A stretch of DNA of 64,000 nt from Byssothecium circinans (taxonomy: Eukaryota; Ascomycota; Dothideomycetes; Pleosporales; Massarinaceae). The stretch lies in contig ML977004.1 of the NCBI GenBank assembly GCA_010015675.1, forward strand, positions 265,010 to 329,009. Reading direction: 5' to 3'. The notes beneath the pieces are model-generated. The model saw only the letters and a program-made list of their open reading frames with translations. It was not told the DNA's origin and did not search any database. This document shows, piece by piece, positions 1 through 12,621 of this stretch; positions within the stretch are counted from its first letter, which is position 1, and the number at the start of each line of letters is the position of its first letter. Both the position numbers and the translations under genes were made by a program.

Positions 1-1131
1 ATCCCCGATGCGGAGATTCTGAGGATAATCAAGGAGGTGTTCGATGAGCTGCCAGACTGGAAGGGCAAGTTTACAATCAAAATCAACCACAGAAAAATTC
101 TGGATGGTATCTTCCAGATCTGTGGGGTGCCGAAGGACAAGATACGGACGATTAGCAGTGCGGTGGACAAGCTAGACAAGGTGAGCGCGTCGCAACACTG
201 AAGTCTGATGCAGAATATCTGTAGCTAATCGTCACAGTCCCCCTGGGAAGAAGTCCGACGAGAAATGGTCGAAGACAAAGGTCTCGACCCCGAAGTCGCC
301 GACAAGATCTGGACCTACGCCCAACTAAAAGGCGGCCGCGAGATCGTCACAAAACTACAATCCCTCCCCGAAGTCCAAGCCAACGAATCCGCAACCAAAG
401 GCCTCGAAGACATGGCCACCCTCTGCACATATCTCGAAATATTCGACGTCCTTCCCGCCCTCTCAATAGACATGTCCCTCGCCCGCGGCCTCGACTACTA
501 CACGGGCGTCATCTACGAAGTTGTCACGGAAGGCTCCGCGCCCCCTGCAAACGCAAAAGACGTCGCCAAGAAAGAAAAGAAGCAGAAGAAGAACGCAGAT
601 CTCGACGAGGACCGCTCCGACGACCCCACAATCGGTGTAGGATCCGTCGCAGCGGGTGGACGCTATGACGAGTTGGTTGGCATGTTCAGCGGCAAACCCA
701 TCCCCTGCGTCGGCATCTCCTTCGGTGTCGACCGCATTTTTTCCATTACTAGAGCCCGTCTCGGCGCCAACCCGGACCTCCGACCCTCCGAAGTCGACGT
801 TTTCATCATGGCTTTTGGCGGCGGCAACGACTTCACCGGTCTCCTCCCCGAGCGCATGGCCATTGCCAAGACGCTGTGGGACGCCCGCATCAAGACGGAA
901 TATATGTGGAAAACCAAACCTAGACTGCAGAACCAGTTCAAGCAGGCAGAGAACTCCAAAGTGCCGTGGTGTGTAATTCTAGGCGAGGATGAGTTCAAAG
1001 CGGGAAAGGTTAAGATTAAGGAGATGGGGTTGCCCAAGGGGCATGCGGAGAAGGATGGGGTGGTGGTGGAGATTGAGAGGTTGGTGGAGGAGCTGAAGGG
1101 GAGGATTGAGGGGAGAGCACCGGTTCCATGA
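1..1131 (+). CDS. HTS1: Histidyl-tRNA synthetase, C-terminal part (5' end outside window)
   Basis: Charges tRNA-His with histidine; in fungi one gene usually supplies both cytosol and mitochondria. Exons 1-180 and 238-1131 flank a 57-nt intron (GTGAGC..CACAG); both exons stay in frame, giving 357 visible residues. Class II HisRS marks are clear: NHRKILDG in the first exon, the histidine-binding signature ARGLDYYTG, then GGRYDELVG and the motif 3 segment GVDRIF, followed by an anticodon-binding domain. A lysine/glutamate-rich insertion (about 546-620) sits between RGLDYYTG and GGRYD, as in other eukaryotic enzymes. The start codon and motif 1 lie upstream of base 1. Identity is firm. Confidence 0.95.
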
Positions 1132-2338
1132 CCCGCCGCCTTTTTAAGCGGCTTGCGGCAGGTTCTGTGCTTCTGCGAGAAAACACGCACGAGGCGGGGT
1201 GGATATGACAGATGACCAGATGACATGGAAAAGGTAAAGTGGAGTGCGGCACTTTTATACCACGACGACGACGACGACGATGACGAGGACAGCTTTTTAG
1301 AGGGAGAACAATATGTACACCTACTTCGGGTCAACGCAAGGGTAGATTTGCTTTCTTGTTTTCCTTGTTTCTTTTTCCTAGTGTGGGAGGGAGTGTGGGA
1401 GAGAGATTAGATATTAGATGTCAATATCAAATGCGAATCCGAATCCGAATCCGTTTCCGCGCATGAGAGGAGAATCTGGAGGGTAAGGAGGAGGGGAAGA
1501 AAAGAGAAAAGGAGAAAAGAGAAAAGAGAAAAGGAGAAAAGAGAAAAGGAGAAAAGAGAAAAGGAGAAAAGAGGAGGATTGAAGGTGGTATAGATGGGAT
1601 GGGACAGGATGGGGCTTGTGGACTTTTGATTCTATTTTGCTCTGTGTACTTTATCTATCTTTAGTTTATCTCTCTCTCCTCTCTAATAATAACACAGCTA
1701 AACTATAAGAATATATAAGGGAGGTACGGAGAAAATAGTGCCCATCTTGGCATATGTCACGTCATATCATGCCTGTCAACCTTAACTTAACCTTAACCTT
1801 AACCCACGAAGCAAGTACTACATACAGTCTCTATCTTTCCATCACATCACCCCTTCCAGCAAACAAAAGCCAGTCCCTGTCATTGTTCCAAAAAAAAAAC
1901 TTAGTATTAGCACTCATTACATACAGCACCGCAACTATGCTGATGCTGAGTCATGGTATATTATTATTGCGCACTACCGCCCTTCTACTTAGGTAGGTAT
2001 CTCTGCCCTAACTCCCAGCCCCAACACCGACCGCAGTTGTGGGAATCTCCGGTTCACATTGAGCCCGATTCATTCACCTCTTTCCAGTCCCTTAGAGTCC
2101 CTTTCCTTTCCTTTCCCAACCAAATCCGAACCAGAACCAGAACCCGACCCCGACCCCGACCCCGAAACCCGAAGCCCCATCTAACCAATCCCCATACCAT
2201 CCATCCATCCATCCATCCATTAATCCCATATGTAAACAAGAAACAAAAGAAGCGAGAACAAAAAGGTATCGATCGATCAATCAAAGCAAAACAAAACAAG
2301 GTATGTATGCCCCGCTCCACTACCCTCATATCACGACT
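1132..2338. other. Intergenic region with low-complexity tracts
   Basis: No credible gene; the long plus-strand frame across 1953-3173 is the shadow of the minus-strand gene. It holds a GAC/GAT microsatellite (about 1262-1290), an almost pure purine GAAAAGAGAAAAGGA-type tract (about 1495-1580), three CCTTAA-like units (about 1778-1803), a CCCCGA tract (about 2140-2170) and a CCAT tract (2200-2220). Both flanking genes end here (tail to tail), so it contains two 3' UTRs. Confidence 0.7.
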
Positions 2339-5300
2339 CTACTTTCGGCCTCCCCCTCCATCTCCATCTCTCTCTCCATCGCCGTCTTCAGAAGGAGGAG
2401 GAGGAGGAGGAGGAGGAAGTTCAGGTACAAAAGCTTCCCCGTCCGCTTCCCCGAATGGTACTGCACTCGCGTGCTGGAGTTCGCCGAACTCTTCCAGCCC
2501 ACTCGCTTCTTCCCTCTCTTCGAGAGATAACCCTTCGGTTTCTTCTGGTAGGAGCGGCTCTTCTTCCTCCTCCTCCTCTTCCTCGTCCTCCTGTTCCCCG
2601 TCTACGTCTCCATTGACCATCCCAACAACATCCCCACCAACAGCCTCAGCCAAAGCCCCCTCCACCTCCCCGGTAACATCCTCCACACTCGCCCTCCTCC
2701 CCCCCACCTCATCCACATCAATATCCACATCCACACCCAACACTTCCCCCGCCTCTCCCCTCGGCGCTTTCGTCCCCGCAAGCCCCAGCTCCCTAACCGC
2801 TCTCCGCATACACTCCAGCCTCGCCCGTTCCACAACAACCATCTTCGCCGCAAACTCCCTCACCATCTTCCGGCCCGTCCTGACCCTCTCGTCCTGCCAG
2901 CTCGCCAACTCGCTCGCGACGACCTGCTGCGTATACCTCAGTTCCTTGCCGAGACCCGCAAACTCGTCGGTCGCGCGGTCCATCTTCTCCTGCGCGTCGC
3001 GCTGCATGCGGGACCGCGCGTCGTCGAGGAGACCCAGGGGCCAGCGGTCCGAGCGCCGGATGGAGAGGTGGTGGCGATCGATGGATTTCTGCGTCGTGGC
3101 CATGGAGGTGATGAGCGTCGAGGGGCGGTTGAGCGAGGTTAAGATGGCGGTTATGGTCGAGGAGATGGCGTGAATGTTGTAGTAGAAGGTAGTCAGGGGG
3201 GAAGCTTCGCTTTGGGCGAGGGTTTTTGTGTAGCGGTCTACGGCTTTGAGGTGCGCGGAGGGGAGGAAGGTGAGGGAGTGGATGGCGGTGTTGGAGATGC
3301 GCGCTGCGTCGGCTAGGTCGGTGGCTACGGAGCGGAGTTTGTTGGTTCGTCGGAGGACGGATTTGGAGGCGTGGTGGAGGGAGCGGACTTGTTCGCGGGC
3401 GTGCTGGACGAAGAGTTCCACTTCGCGGACGTCGTAGATCGGTGCGTATTCGTCGCGCACGCGCTCGACGCGAAGTTCGGCTTTGCGGGCTGACCGCTCG
3501 GCGAGCATGGTCGGATCGATGTCGGGAACCAGGAAGAATTCCCAGACCAGCTCATGCGTGGAGAATGTGGGGTGCTTGAGGAGGATCTTCAGGAAGGCAT
3601 CGAGTCGGAGTTGGACGTCTCGTAATATTGAGCGAGAAGGTCGTGAGGGGATGAGGAAGGGTGACGCCAGATTGCTGATGACAGGCATCCAAGACGCTGG
3701 ATGTTCTTGAGCTAGCCATTTCGCCAGGCTCTCAAAGTCTTGAAGTGATCGGCGACACGTGGTCACTGTGACTGTAGCATTAGAATTCGGAGCGCCAGAT
3801 TTGATGACGAGCCGGATTGAGCCATCTTCAACAAAGAAGGAGCGCACGACGGTTGTTATACGGTCGTCAAGGCCGGGTTCGTTGGATAGGAGGACGAGGT
3901 CGTCTATTCGGTTGCGGACTTCGTCGTCTTTGGCGAGCTCGACGGCCGTGAGGCCGCGGATGTCTTTGACAGAGAGATCCACTCGTGGATCCTGGAAGAG
4001 GACGCGAACGAGGTCGGTGCGGCCGTACTTGCTAGCTACCATCAGTGGCGTGAAGTGTTTATCATTCGGCGCATTTGAGTCGGAATCACATCGGTATAAG
4101 AGCTTGGCCGCGATGTGCGGGTCTGTGACGATATGCAACAAGCTATTGCCCTTGTTGTCGATGTGCTCGTCGAGATGCAATGCCTGACCGTCTTCTTGAG
4201 CCTGTGTAGCCGCAAGTAACGCTTGATCCACCATATCGCGATACTGGTCGTGATCGTAGGATCTACACAGTGCAAACACTGGAGTCTGACCGTTCTTGTC
4301 CTTTAACCGCCAGGGGACAAGATGCCCTATCCTTTCAATGAGGCGAGGCTGGTTGAAGAGGTAGTGCGCCATACATCGGCCCTTTAAATCTTGCCTGCCA
4401 AAGTACTTTCTTATGCACTCCTCGTCCGGACTTTGTTGGAAGATGTAATTAAGGAGTGTGTCGGTTGTCTTTGCGTTCGCAGATTGCACGGCAGCGCTGA
4501 GTAGAGTGGTGCCCTCGTTGTTGCAATCTTCAAGAACAAAGTCTAGAGTGTAATATTCCTCCAAGCTCAGCAGATATTGCAATGCTTTGTCTTGCTTGTT
4601 CTCGACGGCCATCATTAACACTGAATCCCCTCCAGATCCTTGCGTCATGGTGAGCTTTTCTATCGAGGTATCGCCTTCAAGCCCAGTACCGCGAGAATCG
4701 AGTGTTGTTCGTGATCTGAATGAGACTGCCGAAGAGCTAGACATGCTTCGCGTATCCATGGACACTCGCTTCTTTAATTTTGGTCGATCTGGGGGTGGAG
4801 GTGTCGGCGCTCGTTGGAAGGGAAATATATGGGCCAGAGGTCCGTCTTTCCCTCCATGTCTACCTCGAAAAGACTTCCGCTTTTCTTGACGAGACTCAGG
4901 ATCACCATTTACAGCTGTGCCGTCTAGAGAGGCCAAGTCTGAAAAGCTCGCCTCGAAGCGCACGGGTCGCGCGCGTGGCGGTTCGTTTTCATCGTCTTCT
5001 GATACCGGGTAGGCATCTTCATGGAAAGATTTGTCAGGTTCAATCACGCCTTGCATTGTTGCAATGTCGCCAGATTTTGTGGCTTGCCACAGCGTCTTGT
5101 TCCTTTGACTAGCTTTGCGCAAGCCTCCCGAATCTCTTGCCAGATATGATAGCACAGCTTCGAAGGTGCTGAGCGCATATCCCATTTCGCCACTTTCAAC
5201 ATCATCGATGAAGATGAAGTGTCGCATGTATGATAACCGGGCCTGCAGATTGCGGATCGGAGACCGGATGACCACGATGAGCAGCAGTGAAACCAGCGTG

Positions 5301-6702
5301 TCGGCGTTGATTGTGAGCAGATGATCGCTCTTTTCTGAATAACTCTCTCCATTGGCCACTGGTTTCTTCTGATTAGTATTGGCTTCTGCCGTATCGGGCA
5401 TTGTAATGTTCTTCTGTACTGCTAACAGAATTTCCACCATTTCTTGTGGACTGCCGGCCACTCCCATCTTCTTGAAGATGTCGACAGCTTTCGATAATCG
5501 TATCGAAAGTTCGTGTTTGCCCTTTCGTCCATGGCCAATGTCAATTCCGACTTGCGAGATATCGACATTCACCATCTGCCGCATCCGTGCCTCTAGGTCC
5601 GCATCATCAAACCTTCGTATATGTCGTAACCGGGGAAATTGAAAATCGTGTAGTTGCTCGGTAATGTATCGTTCGATCATGCGCTCCACGATTGGACCCG
5701 TCAGGTCTGTCGTCGCGCCCAAAAGAGAAAGCTGCTGCTTGTCCACCATCTGGAAGAGGTCAATGGCTGCAGTCACTGCCGACTCTAAAGATGTCCGCAT
5801 CAGGTCCTCCTCGTCATCAATCTCCAGCGTGGATATGAAGCCATTTGGACCGGATATGCTGCTATGGAAGGAAACGGGTATGCTTTCCGAAGACGACACT
5901 GAGCCTCTCCGTCGCGAGGACTTCGCGGACGATGATTTTGAGGGTGTAGGCGGTAAGGGCTTATCCAATTCTTTTTTGAATTCTGTGAACAGTCTATCCA
6001 GTCCAGGCTGCATCTGCCGTGCAATCATGGGGAAGTGGTTCAATAAGTCACCAAACGACTTGACCTCCTTTTTGCGCGGCATAGAAGCCGTTGCACCGCT
6101 TGAGCCTGATGGCCCCCCAGCATCTTGGTGGCCAGGCCGGGCGTGAGTGCGGTCCGGAAGTAACGCAGGTATTATCGGCGTCGCTTCGTAGGTCCCTATG
6201 AGCGGTTTTGAAATAAAGTACACGAGCCACGGCTGCGGCTCAAAAGTGTCCGGGTAGAAGATAATGTCGTTCAAAAGCTGAGCTTGGTTCAGCGTCTTGA
6301 AGCCTGCTCTCTGTCAGCCTCTCCTTCGTGCTCTTCTCCCGTCCTCCACGTCTTCCTACCTTTATTACTATACACATATGCGTCCTTTATTATGACGGTT
6401 CTCCCGTTCACCGTCGAGTACTGCTTCGCCTTTCCCCGGCTATCCCTGAATGAGCCTCCGTCCTTGATCTGATTGTTTGGCCCCACGCCGCCCGGCACGC
6501 GCAGGACATGGCTCGCGAGGAACTCTTCGGAGCCGCTTAGGTCAGCGTACGAGGCATTGGTGTCGCGATCGCGGGACGTGAGGAGGACTTCGGTAGTCGG
6601 GACTAGAAGCACATGGTGGTGCGCCGGCGTGCATTGGCTGGGAAGACTGCTCTTGAAAAAGGCGCGCAGGTAGGCATTTAGGGGGTTTAAATTCGGAGGC
6701 AT
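2339..6702 (-). CDS. VPS9-ankyrin-PX-BAR endosomal protein (VARP/Vrl1-like)
   Basis: Exons 6702-6360 and 6303-2339 are joined across a 56-nt intron (GTAGG..GCAG), giving 1435 aa. A VPS9 domain lies at about 290-520 (note ADTLVSLLLIVVIRSP); this fold is a nucleotide-exchange factor for Rab5/Vps21-type GTPases. Ankyrin repeats follow at about 665-930, a PX-like domain at about 930-1040 (from RSLQDFESLAKWL to LVWEFF), then a helical BAR-like region at about 1055-1265 and an acidic, proline-rich tail ending in a glycine run. The order VPS9-ankyrin-PX-BAR matches yeast Vrl1, the VARP-like partner in the VINE sorting-nexin complex, so a role in endosomal sorting is inferred. The start ATG follows no other in-frame ATG and fits the family. 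Domain edges are estimated by eye. Confidence 0.85.
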
Positions 6703-7330
6703 TCAATCGATATGCATGCCAGCATAGGCTGAAGGGTATTGGTGTTGCCCTGTCCGCTTCAGCCTTGTCGCTGTGGTCGGCGCAATCGCAAACGCTTGGA
6801 ATCTGGGGAAGCCTGGGACCGCGGGAAAGAACGGATGCGCGAGCGACGTCTTTGCAATAGGCGGTGGGATGAAAGGTATTCTGAATAGGCCGAGCAGATG
6901 CCAGAGCGACGCGTGAGGCGGCGGTAGTCTTATCGAGATCTGACGTTATTCGACATCTGGACGGAATCATTGATGAATAGGCGTCCGATCGCACGTGAAG
7001 ACGGCCCGTCCGCGCTAAGCCTAATAGCGTTAGCGCTGATTCTGTGCATAACCATTCGATATTTAACGTTGAAGTTAAACGCAAGTCATCCGATCCTTCA
7101 TTTGCTTACTGGACTTCAATCACCACCCCACGCGTTCAACTTTTGTTCAAGGTATCATGAATCGCACCTTCGAATCATGACAGATCATCTCTTTCATCGC
7201 TTGACACAGGGCCGTTCCCGTCTCTAACGTAGAAGTGAAATAACCGAAATATACATCATTGACATATTCAGGTTACTCTTCTGAAAACTTCCAATCCGTG
7301 CAGCCCGGAGTGCTCTTCAACAACTGCTAA
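6703..7330. other. Intergenic, upstream of the VPS9-BAR gene
   Basis: Presumed promoter and 5' UTR of the minus-strand VPS9 gene. I see no gene or clear regulatory site in it. Confidence 0.5.
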
Positions 7331-8640
7331 CTTTCTATCCCCGGCCAGCCCATCGAAACTGCCCCAGCATTTTGCCCATACTCAGAACGGACGCAAAGCC
7401 GCTCGCAGACCCAAGTGCCTCCAGGCTTCAGCTCGTTCGCTACATCAGATCACTGGACCCGACTGCATCAAGATTATCCAGTTTCCAACTTATTCGCTCC
7501 ACCAGATCGTCGGGCTCGAGCTCCAGACTATCCCGGCTTTGACTTGTATACAGCATGAGAGCGTCAGGCTCAACTACCTCTGGACTATGCTGGCTTTAAC
7601 TCATTCACGGCACGAGAGCGTCAGGCTCAACGGCCTCCAGGCCATGCTGAGTTCGGCTCATTTGCTACATCACATCACCAGGCACAGTCTACAGAATATG
7701 ATGTCCATCCGTTCGCTGCATTACATCGCCAGGCTCAATCTCCGGACGATGATGTCGACTTGTTCGCTGCATCAGATTATCGGGCCCGGAGGCGTTCGGA
7801 TTATGCGTTGGACTCATTCACTACACGACATCACCGGCCCGAAGATCTGGGACAAGACTACGAGTCCCCTGGATCTCAACCTGAAATGCATCGTCGCAAC
7901 CCACTCGTTCTACAGTTAAGTCAGTCTTAGTCCAACACCAAAGCCGGCAGACATTAGGGCTCGCCATCAGAGCATCGAAAGCAAGCGGCGGACCACGTTG
8001 GTAATGCCGTAGAGAAACGACCTATCGATGACGCTACTGGAGACGACTTTGACGCTTCTATTGGCCCGGCATTCATGGGAGTTGATCTGAACTGGAACGG
8101 ACTGTACCAGGACGAAGGTATTTCTCTGACTTCGCCTGCATCGCTACCGGGTTCGCTGTAGGCAAAGCCGCCGCTTGCCGACCAGCGAAGCGCCATCAAC
8201 ACTCCAAAGTCACACCGCAACCATGACCCAGCTCAGGATCTATCACCCAGTTTGTACGGCCAGCCAGAAGAGTTACTGGTCATCATCCTAATCACGTCGT
8301 CAAAACCAGAGAGCTTCGACTTACCGATCTTAGCACCCAAACATGAACTCGGTGTGCGCGAGCAGGTACAAACCCCCTCGACGTAGGAGATGTAGCTGGT
8401 CCAGACTCGCACGAAGGAGTATTAGCGGCGTTCATTAGCATCGTTATCACGCGGGGCAAGACCATCAGATCCAAGGATCTCAGTTCAGGATGTCAGGTCT
8501 GGATTGATTCGTGGGACAAGACTAGAGGTCCCATCACCTCAACTCAGGACATCGGATCTGAATCTATTCGCGAGATAAGACTATCAGTTCCATGCATCTC
8601 AGCTCGGAACACTGCGTCTAGGTCCACTGCCATGTTGGCG
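7331..8640 (+). pseudogene. Decayed gene built of short tandem coding repeats
   Basis: From 7436 to about 7830 there are seven degenerate units starting with a TTCGCT(A/G)CATCA-like anchor at 7436, 7493, 7547, 7604, 7661, 7712, 7763 and 7817. Spacings are 57, 54, 57, 57, 51, 51 and 54, all multiples of three, which points to past coding selection. In the frame starting at 7331 the units read roughly F-A-x-x-x-R-Q-A-Q-x-P-x-D-Y-x-G-F, a low-complexity, probably disordered protein. That frame is broken by TGA at 7556 and TAG at 7928, 7955 and 8159. Further repeats of about 60 bp with GGGACAAGAC-type anchors continue at about 8452-8630. A second frame (7263-7919) has no stop for 219 codons, but its product is less protein-like. 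Function unknown; no start codon identified. Confidence 0.5.
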
Positions 8641-8658
8641 ACTTCTACAAGCTCAGGA

Positions 8659-10544
8659 TCAGCCCACCTTCTTACAGAGATACCGGCCATAGTCAATAAC
8701 ATCCCAATCTTCCGTCCCAGGTGTAGTCTTCGCGTAGAAGACACCCTCTGCATCCCACTTCTTGCGAATCTGCAGCAGTTTAGGATATTTATCACCCCAG
8801 TAAGCATGCTGCCAATCAGGCTCATTCAGATCGCCTTCATTCACATAAGCTGCACCGTCCGGACCGGCGTCCCTTAATGCCTTACCAACAACATGCGTGT
8901 TGATTCTCTCAATCTCCTTCTTCTCCGCCCAGCTTTCCTGGCCACTCATCAACAAGTTCGTGAGGGTGAAACTGGATGAGTTCCTCCACTTGGTGTTGAT
9001 GGCGTTGTCTGCAACAGGAACGCCGTATCCCGGATTCACAATATGGCCAACGGAGATACCCATGGTATTGTCTGTCGGCTTATTAGCAAACAAAAGAGCT
9101 TCAGCAACCTTGTCACCCCGCTCCGCAATATCCGTCTGAGTGAAGATTCGCCCACCGACCGTCGAGCTAGTCTGGACCGCAAAAGTCTCGTCTTCGAACA
9201 TGTCCAGGTAGAACTCGAAGAAAGTCGGGAACGCCTTGGTGTACTTGCTATAGGGAATCTTTGCGGCGTCGAGCTGGTCAAACAGCGGCTTCAAGACCTG
9301 GTTGAGCTTCGCCTCGTCCATGCGCGGTCCAACGAAAGGAGCGACATGAAGGCTGCCAGTTGAAAGTTCAAAGTAAACGAACATGCCGTGGGCAGTGTAG
9401 TGGTTTGCCAAGTTATGGAATATGCGGAAGCCTTCGGCGAATACGGCGCTGTCGTTGGTATGGGTGCTGTTGATATTGAGGATTGTTCCAGCTGTAGGGA
9501 CTTCAGGGAAGGTCTTGACAGTGACGGAGGTGACGACCGCGAACGTTGCTGGACCGCCACCTTTTAGTGCCCAAAAAAGGTCCGGATTTTCGTCGGCGTT
9601 GGCGGTCACATACTCGCCCTTGGCGGTGATTGCGTCGAAAGAGAGAACGTTGTCTGCGCCCATTCCATATATGGAAGTGAGAGGACCATGACCTCCACCT
9701 TGTACGTACCCTCCAGCCCATCCGACAGTCTGCCACAGCGTTAGCGACTCGAACTTCTCCAAAGATGCCGTCACTTACCGCACACTCTCCTCCAACAATA
9801 GCCTGCTTTGGTTCCTGACTCCAAGCCTGACGGAAAAGTTCACGACCCTGAACGCCAGCACCGACAACAGCAGCCGTGCCCGTCCAATTGCCCGGACCTC
9901 TATACTTTTTGACGAATTGCACATCTCTGAAGCTATGAGTGTTGATGACCAAAGACTCGTACCCAGTTGATCGACCCAGGAAGTCATGCCCAGTGTTCCG
10001 AACAATCAGCCGCAAGTTTCGCTCTCTTGCGAAATCGACCCCCGCTTTTATCTGGTGCTTTTTCGTCGCCAGGATCACATGAGTACCATAGAAACCTTGG
10101 GTACAAGAGTCGGTCGGATTGTCGGTTACAAGACAAGTGTTATTGGTGTAAAGCGGCCACAGGTTAGCGATGTCGTCGTCGGTGCTAAAGGTACACCATT
10201 TTGTCAGTCCTCGCTTCAACAACAATCACCTTTTCCAAGACTTACAGGTACTGCTCATCAGTGAAATGTGCCTTATACTCTGCGCATGCCGCTGCACTGA
10301 ACGTCGATACATTCCCAAGCGTGTTGTGGCAGACAGCACCCGGAGGAAGTGCTCGCTGCAAAGCACCCCCAACCGTCGCGTTAAGCTTCGCCCAATCCGC
10401 CGCCGTCGGATAGCACGCATGGTCTGAGTAGCATTTGCATTGATAGGTTGCGCCTTCATATTCTTTCGTTTCCCCAATCCAGTCACCCCCGACCACACAC
10501 TGGGCCACTGAAAGAAGCGCAACGAATAGAGGGACACGGCCCAT
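8659..10544 (-). CDS. Secreted FAD-linked oxidoreductase (BBE / isoamyl alcohol oxidase-like)
   Basis: Exons 10544-10246, 10184-9779 and 9729-8659 give 591 aa; introns are 61 nt (branch ACTGAC) and 49 nt. A signal peptide covers about residues 1-19 (MGRVPLFVALLSVAQC). A PCMH-type FAD domain follows, with His166 in RNTGHD and Cys234 in GGECATVG; in this family the two residues bind the flavin twice (8-alpha-histidyl and 6-S-cysteinyl). The C-terminal BBE domain ends with WDAEGVFYAKTTPG. Several N-x-S/T sites fit secretion. The substrate cannot be read from sequence; relatives oxidise alcohols, sugars or secondary-metabolite intermediates. No biosynthetic cluster surrounds it. The ATG chosen is the first in frame. 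Confidence 0.9.
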
Positions 10545-12378
10545 CCTATCAGCAACCAAAAGGACCGATCCAGCAAAAAGGAACGACAAGAGAGGACCGG
10601 CGGGCAGTCCTTACTCACTAGAGGGACGGGAACTCTGCCCTATTTATTTTATTTATCGCTCTCTGATCCCACTCCCTCCGAGACGGCTCGTACCTGACAT
10701 GAACCAATCTTCTCGCTCATTAATATTTAAAAAGGGTAGCCTCCTCCGCATGTGCATATGCAAGCTTCATGTACGCATACTGTACTGATATCTCTATTGC
10801 CTTGCTTAGATTATACAGCCAATTACCTACCCTCCCTCGTATATACACCCTGCGCCATGGTAAGCGCCCTAGTCCCCGAGCGGGTTTGCCGAACCGAATC
10901 ATCGTCGGTGCCATGTTTCCATCGCGGATCAAGCATGCGAATGTGGTTAGGTGGCGAAGCGCATTTGTTTTGGACTGTTGGACCCTGGCACCTGGCACCT
11001 AGCGGGGGGCTTTCCTATCGGTAGTGGTGGGTAATGCTGGCAAATGCGTCTATGGTCTAGGGTGTAGGCGAAGTGAGAAAGAGCTCCGCGCGTTTACGAA
11101 CCTAACATCCTTGACCTTCTTACTCCAGTGTCTAGGCCTGTGGGGCTCTGGGAGTGGGGCTGCTTTTCAATATTTAAAGTTTTGGACATTTCAAGGGGTT
11201 CTCCCGTGTTTGCGCTGCTTCCCCAAGGGTAATGTAATGCGTGTAGGGGCATGCATGTATTTCAGACATGCATGCAAATCGCGAGCAATATAAGCGGAAG
11301 GGCCAGAGGAAGGATTTACTGAGGTGAGATGCAAGCGCCTTCTCCCGGTAAAATGTGTTCCAATCTTTCGGCACTCTGGGCACACCGACGGGTTATTAAT
11401 ATCTTTGCATGTTCGAGATCGTCGCTCTGCATGCGTTGTGGCGTTGCGTCCTTTGCGTCGGGCGCTTGCACTATGGATCTAGGTTGAGTTCGTATTTGAT
11501 TACTTCGATGTATGCACATACATGTAGGCTAGAGATATGGTGTGATGGGGGACGTGGGTATGCTGGCTCTTGTGGAGAGTAAAAATAAGGTATATATTTT
11601 GAGGCCCTGTCTGTAATATGCATGTCAGCTCATGTTGCTCGTTGGAACTGCGACAGAAGGTGGATGACACTGAGGTCTGGAACGTGTACCCGGCGTTGGA
11701 GTTGAGAGATCAGACTCTCTTTTCTGATCTGAGTGGTGATAGATGAGAGAAGGTGAGAAGTTCTTAGGAAGCTGTATAGAAGGGCACAACCATGATCGTT
11801 ATACGGCACTAAGTATGAAAATCGAGTGGAAAAAGTAAAGACACAGGTCATGAGCGTGGTAGCATGGAGGGGACTCTGCATTGCGTGGAAAGGTCTGGGG
11901 GTGCTCGTGAGTAGTTGATGTTGTGGTTGGAAGCAAGACAATCACAGTATTACTACAGTTCGCATGGAGAAATCCCAAGGAGAGAAACGGGGCTCGTGCA
12001 GTGCACGCTCCTGCTATGGTGGTCAAGAACGGTAATACTTGTGCTCTTCTGATGTTACAGCAGCAAACATGCCCGGTGGCACCTTCTCCATACCATGGGT
12101 GAGAGAAACAGCTCGAATGTATACGGTGCGACCTTAACCAAGCGAGCATGTGAAAAGCACATGCCTAGAGGATTCATCCCGTGTGAAGCAAGCTATTAGT
12201 AATAACCGCTACAAACTTGGCCCTCATGGCCCTCCATCCAACTCGCGATGGCCGCAACTCCACCAGCTTCTGCATACTCTTCTGGATCTCAACATTAGGA
12301 CTCCTTCCCCACACTCTGTTACATTTAACCCACGCCGAGTCTCCATACTCTTTACACCGCACAATCCAGGCGAGCTCC
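10545..12378. other. Gene-poor intergenic stretch
   Basis: Upstream region of the FAD oxidase gene. Only short open frames with no recognisable product; no repeats or RNA genes seen. Confidence 0.5.
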
Positions 12379-12621
12379 TGTAACGCTTCTCTCCTGGAGC
12401 GTTTACCCAGAGAAGTACGCGAGTGTATCTACTTCTTCCTCGGTATTTCAATCGCTGGGCTCTGCGTCCACCATTGTCGAGCGCCGTGCAGCTTCTACAT
12501 GGCTTTCGCTTTGATATGCTGCACTATTCACTGCAACGAAGGCTGCAGCTTTTATACGCGTCTCCTGCCGCATAGTTGTGAGAAGTTTGAAGATGGACTG
12601 GCTGAAAGAAGGGGTAAATAG
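12379..12621 (+). pseudogene. F-box-like fragment 1
   Basis: A short stretch encodes SLLERLPREVRECIYFFLGI, which resembles the fungal F-box-like start L-P-x-E-[VL]-R-x-x-I-Y-x-x-L. It resembles the segment at about 13500-13560. Downstream, the open frame (to the TAG at 12619-12621) turns into cysteine-rich sequence with no F-box protein character, and no start codon fits closely. I read it as a relic; it could instead be one exon of a gene I cannot assemble. Confidence 0.35.

Noticed and set aside
1775..1805. Telomere-like CCTTAA units
   Set aside because: Only about three imperfect units, different from the usual fungal TTAGGG repeat; the window continues into ordinary genes on both sides.
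1953..3173. 406-aa plus-strand open frame rich in Ser/Pro/Arg
   Set aside because: It is the complement of the acidic, low-complexity C-terminus of the minus-strand VPS9-BAR gene plus intergenic repeats.
7539..7919. 126-aa open frame over the repeat region as a real gene
   Set aside because: It has no ATG start and its product is less protein-like than the neighbouring frame; treated as part of the decayed repeat gene.
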